Source: Sphingobacterium sp.
GTDB taxonomy: Bacteria; Bacteroidota; Bacteroidia; Sphingobacteriales; Sphingobacteriaceae
Length of the DNA stretch: 64,000 nucleotides
Direction of reading: 5' to 3'
Assembly (NCBI GenBank): GCA_031286695.1
Contig: JAITTY010000011.1
Coordinates: 682,001-746,000, forward strand
The translations under genes were made by a program, and so were the position numbers. Below the pieces are notes generated by a model. The model was not told the DNA's origin. It did no database searches and saw only the letters and a program-made list of their open reading frames with translations. This document shows positions 18,243 through 26,626 of the stretch, in pieces (within the stretch, counting starts at the first letter, position 1; the number at the start of each line of letters is the position of its first letter).

Positions 18243-19694
18243 ATGAAAAATATATTATCAACGGTATTGTTATCTTGCACCTTTCTGGTGGGATGCGGTG
18301 ACCAATGGTTGGAGAAAGCACAGCCGAGTACATCAACAGAAAGCTCGCAGGCCATAAAATCTGTTCGGGATGCGGGTTATGCTTTAAATGGTATTTATGA
18401 TATTATGCGCGGATATGAGTATTATGGCGCAAGAATGACCTATTATGGAGATGTAACAGGGGAAGATATGCTGGCTAATGGTGATACAAAAAGAGCTGCA
18501 AAGTATTATCTTTTTGACTTCAATAAAGATAATACACCTAGTTCATTATGGTATCAACCCTATCGCGTATTAAGAAATGCCAATGGTATCTTGGGCTACG
18601 TGAATAGTGTTCCGGAAGGGCAAATGACAGAAGAATTGGCCGATATCAAAGGTCAGGCTCTTTCGCTCAGAGCGATGGCTCATTTCGATTTAGTGAAAGT
18701 CTTTGGAGCCCCGTATACAAAAGACAATGGTGCTTCTTTGGGGGTGCCCATCGAAACTGAAAAACATGCGTCTACCAATAAACCGGTACGGAATTCTGTT
18801 AAGGATGTTTATAAACAGGTGATTGAAGATCTGGAAAATGCTGTAAACTTGCTGAGCGCAGCGAAAAAGAACGGCAAGTTGAATAAATTTGGCGCTCAGT
18901 TGCTACTCGCTAGAGCTTATCTCTACACGGGAGATAATGCAAAGGCTTTTGCCCTGACCAATCAATTGATTAAAGATGCCGAAACTGCACAGAGTTCGAC
19001 GAAAGGCCAGTACATACTATGGACAAATAGTGAGTATGCAACTGTTTGGTCAAAGGATTTTACCAATGAAATTTTATTTCAACTATCCATTCTAAAGACG
19101 GAAGGTGATCAAGCAAAAGAGCGGATAGGTAATTTATTGTGGCGTAATGGGTATAATGATATTATCTTGTCTGATGACTATATGAATCTGATCAAGAATG
19201 ATGCAAACGATGTACGTCATAAAATCATTACCAAATATACGAGCAAGCAAGTTGACTATTACTACTTAAATAAGTATCCAGGAAATATAGCTGAGGGTGA
19301 AAATCCGGAGTTTGCGGATATTCCAGTTCTCCGTCTTTCAGAAGCATATTTGATTGCTGCAGAATCTGCTGTAAAACTAGGCGATAATGTCAATGCGTTG
19401 AAGTACCTTAATGCAATTATTACCCGTGCAAATCCAGCGAAATCTATCAGTGGTATCGTAACGCTGGAACGTGTCATGGAAGAGCGTCGTCGCGAATTTG
19501 TCGGAGAGGGGCATCGTCTGTTTGATGCTATGCGTAATAATATGCGGATTGAAAGAAAGGGAATCGCACATGTTTCACCTTCATTGAGACCGGAGACAAG
19601 ATCCTATGATCGGACATTCTTCAAAACCTTAATGGCTATTCCTAGGGCTGAAATCGATGCAAATAATAATATTATTCAGAATGAAGGGTATTAA
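18243..19694 (+). CDS. SusD/RagB-family nutrient-binding outer-membrane lipoprotein
   Basis: A 483-residue surface lipoprotein that forms the lid of the SusC channel. The signal peptide ends in a lipobox, with Cys19 in 'FLVGCGDQW'. The helical TPR-rich scaffold is recognisable in 'EELADIKGQALSLRAMAHFD', 'KFGAQLLLARAYLYTGD', 'VLRLSEAYLIAAESAVKLG' and the family-typical ending 'VMEERRREFVGEGHRLFDAMR'. The ligand is not readable from sequence. The gene follows susC by 9 bases and precedes the phosphatase by 6, so the three are almost certainly co-transcribed. Confidence 0.95.
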   Translation: MKNILSTVLLSCTFLVGCGDQWLEKAQPSTSTESSQAIKSVRDAGYALNGIYDIMRGYEYYGARMTYYGDVTGEDMLANGDTKRAAKYYLFDFNKDNTPSSLWYQPYRVLRNANGILGYVNSVPEGQMTEELADIKGQALSLRAMAHFDLVKVFGAPYTKDNGASLGVPIETEKHASTNKPVRNSVKDVYKQVIEDLENAVNLLSAAKKNGKLNKFGAQLLLARAYLYTGDNAKAFALTNQLIKDAETAQSSTKGQYILWTNSEYATVWSKDFTNEILFQLSILKTEGDQAKERIGNLLWRNGYNDIILSDDYMNLIKNDANDVRHKIITKYTSKQVDYYYLNKYPGNIAEGENPEFADIPVLRLSEAYLIAAESAVKLGDNVNALKYLNAIITRANPAKSISGIVTLERVMEERRREFVGEGHRLFDAMRNNMRIERKGIAHVSPSLRPETRSYDRTFFKTLMAIPRAEIDANNNIIQNEGY

Positions 19695-19700
19695 TTTAAT

Positions 19701-20849
19701 ATGAAAATTCTCTTAAAAACAAATCACGGCGGTTCCTATGGAATCGCCGCGATCCTGTATTTGTTCACCCTATTGGCACCTGTACAAGCGGTTTTAGCAC
19801 AAAGTCAGTTGAAATTGGGGAACTTTGACGGGCCTTATGTGTTTTATGAAAAAGGTGACAGTAGTATTATCCGTGTGGAGCATGGTCAACTATTGACTGA
19901 AAAATGGGACCATACAAAGGCTTTTAAGGTTTCAACCGAAGATGGTAAGCACCATTTTGACGTTTGGCGTCATCCCATAGTGGCACCGGCCTGGTCCTAT
20001 CGTCCTAGTGAAAAGATTGTGGTTTTGTCAGATCCACATGGTGACTTTGAATCTTTCTATTCAATTTTGCTGGCACAGGAGGTTGTTGGTTCAAATTACG
20101 AATGGAAATTTGGAAACAATCAACTCGTCGTCATTGGCGATGTGTTCGACCGTGGGAAAGATGTATTGCCTATTTTCTGGCTGATCTATAAACTTGAATA
20201 CGAGGCGGCAAAAGCTGGAGGCGAGGTTCACTTTTTATTCGGTAATCATGAAGAGATGATCTTGCGCGGAAATTATAAGTACATGCAAGAAAAATACAGC
20301 GCTTTGGCAGAGAAGGTCGGCAAAGATTACCGAGACTTTTGGAGGGTAAATACGGAGTTGGGAAAATGGTTACAGACAAAAAACACGATGGAAAAGATCG
20401 GGGATAACCTGTTTGTACATGCGGGATTAAGTACAGTGATGTTGGATCCAACATGGTCCATTTCTGCTGTCAATGACTCGGTACGTTATCATCTGTTTCA
20501 ACAGAAAGAAGAGCGACAAAAATCAAAAGCAGCGCGTTTCTTATTTGGTAGTGAGGGGCCATTATGGTACCGCGGAATGGTTCGGGAAGAAGAAAAGTAT
20601 CTTCCATTGTCAAAAATAGATCTAGAAAAACTGATGCATCTCTATGGGACTAAAAGAATCTTCGTTGGGCATACCATTTTTCCTGAGGTAAGTAATTTTT
20701 ATGCGGGCAAGGTGTATGCTGTGAATGTTGCCAATGAAGCCAATCGCCTGAAAGGCCGTAGCCGTGGACTATGCATTGACAACAACAGAATTATTATTCT
20801 GTATGATGATGCAAGCAAGAATAGGGTAGCGGAAACGCCTAGCTTTTAA
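19701..20849 (+). CDS. Exported PPP-family metallophosphatase (Shewanella-like phosphatase type)
   Basis: A 382-residue protein with an N-terminal signal segment ending near 'VQAVLAQ' (about residue 34). All metal-binding motifs of the PPP superfamily are present: 'SDPHGD' (D111, H113), 'GDVFDRG' (146-152), 'GNHEE' (181-185), 'VHAGLS' (H240) and a C-terminal 'VGHTIF'. The 'AAKAGGEVHFLFGNHE' context resembles Shewanella-like protein phosphatases. It should hydrolyse phosphate esters in the periplasm or at the cell surface. It is the third gene of the SusCD operon, so it may process the imported compound. The substrate is not established. Its stop codon overlaps the convergent gene by four bases. 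Confidence 0.88.
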   Translation: MKILLKTNHGGSYGIAAILYLFTLLAPVQAVLAQSQLKLGNFDGPYVFYEKGDSSIIRVEHGQLLTEKWDHTKAFKVSTEDGKHHFDVWRHPIVAPAWSYRPSEKIVVLSDPHGDFESFYSILLAQEVVGSNYEWKFGNNQLVVIGDVFDRGKDVLPIFWLIYKLEYEAAKAGGEVHFLFGNHEEMILRGNYKYMQEKYSALAEKVGKDYRDFWRVNTELGKWLQTKNTMEKIGDNLFVHAGLSTVMLDPTWSISAVNDSVRYHLFQQKEERQKSKAARFLFGSEGPLWYRGMVREEEKYLPLSKIDLEKLMHLYGTKRIFVGHTIFPEVSNFYAGKVYAVNVANEANRLKGRSRGLCIDNNRIIILYDDASKNRVAETPSF

Positions 20850-21577
20850 ATAAGCCAAGCGCCCACGATAGCGGCTGGATGAACTTCTTTATTGTTAAGT
20901 AATAGGTATTTTTGACGTAATAATTGATAATATTCTATATTCATGCCCACAATTATTGTTTCGGCGTTTTTAAAATCCATATCAAAAATAAGCTCCTCAA
21001 GCTCGATTATTTTCTCGGAGAGATGAAGGTCGAACTGAATCTCATGGGAGTAAAAATGGATGTGCTGCTGTAGCTCGAAATTAAATACTGCGACGGTAAA
21101 GTTTATTGCAAGGGCATCACAATGTTTTGGCAATAGGATATCATTGCGAAGGTCAAACTTTGGAAATTGAATATGGACCTGCTTATCCACTAAGCGAAGT
21201 TCCGGATCAAAATGCATAAAATCATGGATGTGGCATTTATTGTTGAATTGAAAATTTACCAAACGATCTATTTTTCCGCCATGAATGGTTTTCCTTCCAG
21301 TGGGGCGCCCATTTGGACGCACCACTCTTTTGAGCTGTGTAATTAACCTGTTATGCATGTTGCTATCGTGCAGATCCAAATGTATATCCCCCATGAATTC
21401 CCTGATTCGGGCACCGGCGGTGCTGATATGTCCAAAATCTGTTCCAATAGCTTTTTTGGCCGGAGTCGGTTTCTTTACAGGTTTCGGCATCATCTGCACG
21501 ATTGTTTGTTCATTTGATTGTCGAATGACGACGTTTCCAACGACGCCTTTCAGATTTCCATTTTTTAATGTTCCCAT
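20846..21577 (-). CDS. Protein of unknown function, DUF6266-like N-terminus
   Basis: A 243-residue cytosolic-looking protein without signal peptide or membrane helix. The start 'MGTLKNGNLKGVVGNVVIRQ' resembles the glycine-rich opening of DUF6266 proteins, which are frequent and uncharacterised in Sphingobacterium and Pedobacter. The middle is rich in His, Phe and Asp ('CHIHDFMHFDPE'), and the C-terminal half alternates hydrophobic and polar residues like a beta-sandwich. No catalytic motif is visible. It overlaps the phosphatase gene tail to tail by four bases. The family link is tentative, and I assign no function. Confidence 0.6.
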   Translation of the reverse strand: MGTLKNGNLKGVVGNVVIRQSNEQTIVQMMPKPVKKPTPAKKAIGTDFGHISTAGARIREFMGDIHLDLHDSNMHNRLITQLKRVVRPNGRPTGRKTIHGGKIDRLVNFQFNNKCHIHDFMHFDPELRLVDKQVHIQFPKFDLRNDILLPKHCDALAINFTVAVFNFELQQHIHFYSHEIQFDLHLSEKIIELEELIFDMDFKNAETIIVGMNIEYYQLLRQKYLLLNNKEVHPAAIVGAWLI

Positions 21578-22069
21578 AGGGTGAAATTACCTGTTAAATG
21601 CTTTAAAAACAACTTGTTGTTAATTTTTGTAGGAATGAAAATTGCTATTTGACTCCTATTGAAAATTTGGAAATAAGCAGCAAAAGGGTGCTGTAAAATT
21701 TGTAAAAAAATGAGCTAAAGATGCTGTAAGTACTGGGTGGAATAAAGCCTCGGCATAGTTTCGTAGCAGCTTCGGGACAGCGTCGTGTCAGGCTCGATAT
21801 GCTAGCGGGATGAATACGAAATGCGTCCGTGTTGTCTCCGAGTTAAAGACGGAAGGAAGGCTAAAGCATGATGATGGGAAGACGCACTAATAGCGACTAT
21901 GTTCAGACGCTGAGGCGAAGAAGAACCGAATAAGAGCCAATTAAAGGGGGAAGCTGTGTCGAATAATAGTCAGAAGAAAACGATCATCAATAAATAGACA
22001 CATAATACATACGAATATCACTCGGAAAAAGATACTAAATGCTCCGTAAAATCAATCAGCTTATCTTAT
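21578..22069. other. Intergenic region with a GC-richer island (about 21721-22000)
   Basis: No open frame of useful length exists on either strand. Lines 21721-21840 are about 52-55% G+C by direct count, against about 33% in the line just before. The island contains several short self-complementary stretches, such as GACAGCGTCGTGTC and AGCG...CGCT around 21893-21911. It could be a structured RNA or the remnant of a mobile element; I do not recognise a known family. A weak inverted repeat at 22055-22093 overlaps the 3' end of the next gene. Confidence 0.5.
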
Positions 22070-22786
22070 TTATAGGCCGCTTAGTAAGCTGATATAATTA
22101 TCAATATAGTGTAGTTTGTCTTTGGATTTGTATTGCTGGATATAGCGCGGATGGTCTAAGATGGTCATTTTCCCAAATAACTTTTCTTCTTTGTTGATCT
22201 TAGCAAGAAAGGTTGCATTTTTCTTTCCTAAAACAAAGACTTCATCGGTCTCCAGTCCCATGGAAATATGTTGTTTTAGTGAATCAAGCATAAAGGGTCT
22301 GACCATGTCAAAAAGTTGCTTGTCGTCGTAATAGTTGGCATTGATCCAGTTGTTGGGTTTTGTCTCTCGGACTATAGCTAGAGGAAAGGGCGAATTGATA
22401 TAAAATTGTTTATAGAAAACATCGGGGCCGCCATAGGCTTCGATCATATCGTACATGAACACCGAAGATATTTCATGGGTATGCGCAGAATGCATTTGTA
22501 TGCCACATGCACTAGCTAATCTTTTGGTATCCGTAAAAGGAACTCCCGTTACACCTGCACCGTGTCTGCTTGGATTGATACCGATAATGAATTTTCTTTT
22601 TAAATTGTCATTATAGTATTTGTTGTAAAACTGTTCCATCACCATCAATGTCTCGGGATTATCAAGGTAAGGGTTAATTACGTTGAACTCCGAAGGTAGA
22701 TTCCCTCGATAATGCAGTTGTTTGTTAAATAAAACTACTTTCTCCGCAAATGTCAGCATGATGGGCGTTTTGAAGCAAGATAGCAA
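22070..22786 (-). CDS. SMUG/UDG-type DNA glycosylase family protein (DUF4918-like)
   Basis: A 238-residue protein of the uracil-DNA glycosylase fold. The active-site strand-loop 'GINPSRHGAGVTGVPF' (69-84) corresponds to motif 1 of SMUG-type enzymes, with Asn71 in the catalytic position. Near the C-terminus 'ILDHPRYIQQY' supplies the conserved His of motif 2, which lies in the DNA-intercalating loop. Expected role: removal of uracil or oxidised pyrimidines from DNA in base excision repair. Substrate range is inferred. The ATG ten codons in (22759) is an equally reasonable start. Confidence 0.82.
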   Translation of the reverse strand: MLSCFKTPIMLTFAEKVVLFNKQLHYRGNLPSEFNVINPYLDNPETLMVMEQFYNKYYNDNLKRKFIIGINPSRHGAGVTGVPFTDTKRLASACGIQMHSAHTHEISSVFMYDMIEAYGGPDVFYKQFYINSPFPLAIVRETKPNNWINANYYDDKQLFDMVRPFMLDSLKQHISMGLETDEVFVLGKKNATFLAKINKEEKLFGKMTILDHPRYIQQYKSKDKLHYIDNYISLLSGL

Positions 22787-22860
22787 TTTAAAAAAGGAAA
22801 ATAGTATTGATCGAGTTGTATGTCTAAGATATCACTAAATTTTAATATTTTACAATAAAA

Positions 22861-22893
22861 ATGCCTCAAAAAGTACTTGACTTTTTGAGGCAT
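22861..22893 (-). terminator. Rho-independent terminator of the MACPF gene
   Basis: ATGCCTCAAAAAG and CTTTTTGAGGCAT pair perfectly over 13 bases with a short loop (TACTTGA). Read on the minus strand the hairpin is followed by TTTTTATTG. It lies 83 bases beyond the stop codon of the MACPF gene. Confidence 0.85.
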
Positions 22894-22975
22894 AAAAAAA
22901 TAGACTATCTTCAAACTTATATTTTTCGCAGGTATCTAGCCTATTTGAATCAAGTTATTTTCATTCGAGCTGGAC

Positions 22976-24466
22976 TTAATTTGGAAATGCGTAGAAAGCA
23001 ACACCGTCTTTAGTCCATCCAGGCCAAGAATTTGTGGCGTTGGGGTTTGAACTATAAAAATGATTTGGTCCCCATCTTGTTATGGAAAATTGATAAATTG
23101 GAATTGTACCGGGAGCCTGTGAAGCATATCCATAAAACATGATTCCATCATAACGGTAGCTTGGTCTGCTAAAGTTAATATTTGTTGTCAATATTCTGTC
23201 GTTGTTTGTCTCGCTATGGAACTGATAAATCGGTACGGCGCTATAATACGAAAAAGGGAAGGCTTTGAATGATTGATTGTCTGGTTGCCATCCAGAGCCT
23301 GGATATTTGTCATGCATATTTGGATCTAAAGAGTATGCATTTCTCTCTGAAATCGGATTATAGAAGCCATACACCTCCATTGCTGCCAGGTTAATCTGGG
23401 CATTTTTAATATGTTTTTCAACAGCAGTTTTAACTAAAGCTTTTTTTGTTGGGTCAGTTATCAAATCATAAAGAAAAATAGTTCTACCTACAGAAATCAA
23501 CGCAGCATTTCGATCGGTAATGCTTTGTTGCCAACCCGGGATGTTGATGGTTTCACTTGAATTCCCGTCTTTATCAATAGCAATTGTTTTTCCGGAATTT
23601 GTTCCTCCAAAAAACTGTCCGGTATATTCCTTGCTTCGAGTTTCGTTTACAATTTTTGTTATTTCTTCTTTACTTTTATCTGCGGAAATGTTTACACCAA
23701 TTATTTTAAGTAAACTAAATCCTAATCCAACTTTTGCAGCTTGTGTATTCTTTTCATAATTGCTTTCATTTCGTAGGATTCCACTAAAATTGAATCTTAA
23801 ATTACCTCCTAGACTGATATCTAACATTACATGTGTACCATATCTATTAACTAACTGATCGGCACTTTGCGTAGCTATATTATTGGTAAATTCGGGAGTT
23901 AAGTAATTAAGTAATAGGTCTATGTTTACATCTTGTGTAAAGCGTAGTCTTTTTATTCTTTGAGAAACTTCGTACGCCGCATAAGCGTATTTAGTGGAGT
24001 ATGCATTGATACTTTGGTCGGAACTACTCTTTTTAATGCTACCTGTAAAATTCAATAAATCAGTTGCTGGTTGTCCTGTTGGATTATTTGTTCCTTTAAT
24101 TATGGCTGAGCCATTTGCGTCAAAGGATTTTCCAGTGCTGAGGTCCTTTAAATATTCATAAGCCGATGCGCCTCCATAATAACTTTCTTTGCCCTCAGTA
24201 GTCGTATTTATATCAATCCTACTTTTAAAATCTTTCTCGAACTTTTCCATATCGAAAATCGGGGCGTCAGATATGCTGTTCAAATTCAGTATATCGCCAG
24301 TGGCATCTAGACCATATCCCAATAAATCCCATTTTCCGTCACCGCCACTCGCTTGTTTTTCCGAGTTATTGTTAAGTGATTTGTCTTGTGAAATTTCATT
24401 TTTCTTACAGTTAGTAAGAAGCATTGTTGAGGCTATCAACGTGTAAATTAAGTTAATTCTTTTCAT
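22976..24466 (-). CDS. MAC/perforin-domain lipoprotein with C-terminal DUF5648-like repeats
   Basis: The preferred start is the ATG at 24466 (MKRINLIYTL), not the one 16 codons upstream, because it opens a lipoprotein signal with Cys20 in 'LTNCKKN'. The protein then has 496 residues. A MACPF domain covers about residues 45-355, with the signature 'VNRYGTHVMLD' (YGTH at 209-212). From about residue 365 to the end there are three related units ('YGFYNP...', 'VPIYQFHSETNNDRILTTN', 'IPIYQFSITRWGPNHFYSSN'), each closing with an aromatic 'G..FYAF'-like strand, as in DUF5648 repeats. Bacteroidetes MACPF proteins include secreted toxins that kill related strains, so pore formation or competition is plausible but inferred. 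No immunity gene is recognised. Confidence 0.88.
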   Translation of the reverse strand: MKRINLIYTLIASTMLLTNCKKNEISQDKSLNNNSEKQASGGDGKWDLLGYGLDATGDILNLNSISDAPIFDMEKFEKDFKSRIDINTTTEGKESYYGGASAYEYLKDLSTGKSFDANGSAIIKGTNNPTGQPATDLLNFTGSIKKSSSDQSINAYSTKYAYAAYEVSQRIKRLRFTQDVNIDLLLNYLTPEFTNNIATQSADQLVNRYGTHVMLDISLGGNLRFNFSGILRNESNYEKNTQAAKVGLGFSLLKIIGVNISADKSKEEITKIVNETRSKEYTGQFFGGTNSGKTIAIDKDGNSSETINIPGWQQSITDRNAALISVGRTIFLYDLITDPTKKALVKTAVEKHIKNAQINLAAMEVYGFYNPISERNAYSLDPNMHDKYPGSGWQPDNQSFKAFPFSYYSAVPIYQFHSETNNDRILTTNINFSRPSYRYDGIMFYGYASQAPGTIPIYQFSITRWGPNHFYSSNPNATNSWPGWTKDGVAFYAFPN

Positions 24467-24649
24467 TATTATGTTATTTTGGTGCAAATTAACGTAATAA
24501 TGTTTGTATTTCAATGTTTTTGGTTGTTTTAGTTTAATTTATTTGTAAACAAATGTCTTTTTTTCTTTATTTAATTATTTTTTTATTGATATTGAGTTGT
24601 TATTTCTTTTAGATAGTTTTTGGGCTTTTTTTGATAAGAAACGCTAGTA

Positions 24650-25909
24650 TCACTTTAATTTAAGTCTGTTTTCGATAGAGAGTATTTCTTTTAGAGTGAA
24701 ATTTGTTGCTGGTTTGGTCATTTTTGATAATGTATCTTTTGCTATAAATGCATTTCTCCTGTCTGCTCTTATATCGAGCAATATACTTTTAAAACCCACT
24801 TCATTTGGATCACCGAGAGTCGGGCTTATCGGAAGGTCTACAAAAATATTTGGTTCGATCCCATCAAAATAATCAAACCAACCATCTGCATTTTTTAATA
24901 GGAAACTGCTTAGATATAGTGAATATCTATCAATATCAATGGGGAAAAAACCTACGGGTTTTCCGAAAGTTTTTTGTCCGACTAGTTTTGCGTTGTAGTA
25001 GGGTTTAAATAAGCTAATTAATAATTCGCTTGCTGAGGCTGTCGATCCCGATGTAATAAAGTATATATTTTCCACGCTTTCTAGTTGTCCTTTTTTATCA
25101 AAATAGTAGGTGTTTCCTTTTTCACTGAAGTCTATATCTGCCATGGTGGCCTGTCGTCCATTGATTCTTACATAATTCCCATTGATATCTAGATAGGGTT
25201 GATGTTTTAAAATTTTTGCTTTTCCTGCGCTTAACGTGCTGTTAAAACTCTCTACGTACATTATTTTTCCATTCAGCTTACTTGAGGCAATCAGGTTAGC
25301 TAGATACTCGGCCGTTTCTATATATCCTCCTCTATTGTAACGCAAATCAATTACCATTGTGCTTGGTTTCTGCTTAGCTATATCTATGAATATATTGTCC
25401 AAATCGTTTCTTAGTGTATTTAATTTGGGAAATGATGGTAGATAAAGATAGGTTACATTGTCAATATGGTTAACTATTATCCCGCTATTTTGAACAGCAG
25501 AAGCAGATAATGTTGCTTTTGCATTTTGTTTATAATTGGTTTCTATGTAACTATATTTTGGATTTAACAATTCTCGGTACTCATAGGGTAGTTTAGTCTT
25601 CTCGTTGATTTTAAATTGAGAGAGATCAAATAACTCGTTATTAACTGCGTTGATCTCAGAAGCTATATGGGCATATTTTTCTCTAGGTGCAAAAGCACTA
25701 TAACTGGGAAGTGCATCGTTCCAGAGATATATTTCTTTAGCATATAAGTATAAAGAATCTAATGTGAATTCTGTTCTTGATCCTGTTATGGGCGAAATAA
25801 TTTCATCTTCTTTCGGCTCTTTTTTACATCCGAAAAATAAAATAAGTATAGAAATTGTTAAACTATTGAGTGTGGCTTTCTGGAAAATGTTGTTAATTGT
25901 TATTTTCAT
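24650..25909 (-). CDS. S41-family (C-terminal processing type) peptidase lipoprotein
   Basis: A 419-residue lipoprotein (Cys28 in 'LFFGCKKEPKEDE'). The S41 catalytic core is visible: 'TMVIDLRYNRGGYIETA' (184-200), a serine region 'ITSGSTASASELL' with likely nucleophile Ser292, and the general base Lys313 in 'GQKTFGKPVG'. The stretch between the N-terminal helices and the core is too short for the PDZ domain of Tsp/CtpA-type enzymes. The protein is probably anchored in the outer membrane and may be surface-exposed, because acidic residues follow the lipid-anchor Cys; this is inference. Substrate unknown. The MACPF lipoprotein gene follows 183 bases downstream. Confidence 0.87.
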   Translation of the reverse strand: MKITINNIFQKATLNSLTISILILFFGCKKEPKEDEIISPITGSRTEFTLDSLYLYAKEIYLWNDALPSYSAFAPREKYAHIASEINAVNNELFDLSQFKINEKTKLPYEYRELLNPKYSYIETNYKQNAKATLSASAVQNSGIIVNHIDNVTYLYLPSFPKLNTLRNDLDNIFIDIAKQKPSTMVIDLRYNRGGYIETAEYLANLIASSKLNGKIMYVESFNSTLSAGKAKILKHQPYLDINGNYVRINGRQATMADIDFSEKGNTYYFDKKGQLESVENIYFITSGSTASASELLISLFKPYYNAKLVGQKTFGKPVGFFPIDIDRYSLYLSSFLLKNADGWFDYFDGIEPNIFVDLPISPTLGDPNEVGFKSILLDIRADRRNAFIAKDTLSKMTKPATNFTLKEILSIENRLKLK

Positions 25910-26039
25910 TAAGCAAATATAATATGCTAATAAGTTCTTTTCTTATTTTTTATTAAAAGCTATAAAACATTGCTGTTGGCGTTCAAATTAGAAGGATGGC
26001 CTAGAGATAATAAAAGAGGAGATTGTGCTTTTATAAAAC

Positions 26040-26070
26040 AAAACAGGGCACCATTTTGGCACCCTGTTTT
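26040..26070 (-). terminator. Rho-independent terminator after the FKBP gene
   Basis: AAAACAGGG (26040-26048) pairs with CCCTGTTTT (26062-26070). On the minus strand the stem ends in a T-rich run, CCCTGTTTTGTTTTAT. It starts 22 bases beyond the FKBP stop codon. Confidence 0.75.
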
Positions 26071-26091
26071 ATGCTTTATCTTGGGTCAGGA

Positions 26092-26589
26092 TTAGTGACC
26101 TTGCGTACCGTCTACACCATGTGAGTGTCCATGAGACAACTCTTCTTCAGTAGCAGGGCGTACAGTTAAGATTTCGATATCGAAATTTAATGTTTTACCA
26201 GCCATTGGGTGGTTTAAGTCAGCAACAACAACTTCTGGAGTAACCTCAGCTACAACAGCGCGGAATTGGTTTCCTTGGTTGTCTTGCAAAGGCAATACTT
26301 CTCCTACTGGAGGCAAACCTGTTTCTTTGAACATATCTACTGGCAATTGTGCAAATGCTCTTTCGTCTTTTTGACCGTAAGCATCATCTGGTGCCAATTC
26401 AAATGAAATTTTATCACCAACGTTTAAGTCTGCGATGTTTTCTTCAAATTTAGGTAACATCATACCTACACCATATAAGAAATCTAAAGGTTGTTCTGCA
26501 GTTGTTTCTTCAACGAAAACTTTTTCACCGTTTTCTACTGTGTGAAGTCTGTACGTCAATGCTACGACGTCGTTTGCTTTTATAGCCAT
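26092..26589 (-). CDS. SlyD-type FKBP peptidyl-prolyl cis-trans isomerase
   Basis: A 165-residue cytosolic folding catalyst. The FKBP halves 'VALTYRLHTVENGEKVFVEE' and 'MLPKFEENIADLNVGDKISFELAPDDAYG' are split by the insert-in-flap chaperone domain (about residues 70-125, with 'GEVLPLQDNQGNQFRAVV'), and 'DLNHPMAGKTLNFDIEIL' closes the FKBP fold. The tail 'HGHSHGVDGTQGH' is histidine-rich, as in metal-binding SlyD proteins, but shorter than in E. coli. It catalyses proline isomerisation and may bind nickel or other metals. It follows the YyaL gene by 37 bases on the same strand and is closed by a terminator. Confidence 0.93.
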   Translation of the reverse strand: MAIKANDVVALTYRLHTVENGEKVFVEETTAEQPLDFLYGVGMMLPKFEENIADLNVGDKISFELAPDDAYGQKDERAFAQLPVDMFKETGLPPVGEVLPLQDNQGNQFRAVVAEVTPEVVVADLNHPMAGKTLNFDIEILTVRPATEEELSHGHSHGVDGTQGH

Positions 26590-26626
26590 CTGATTTTGAT
26601 TTTTGGAAGCCCGAGGCTACCGTTTA

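Noticed and set aside
22055..22093. Inverted repeat ATCAGCTTA/TAAGCTGAT at the end of the DNA glycosylase gene
   Set aside because: The loop is 21 bases, the stem is only 9 bases and partly coding, and the T-run is short, so it is too weak to call a terminator.
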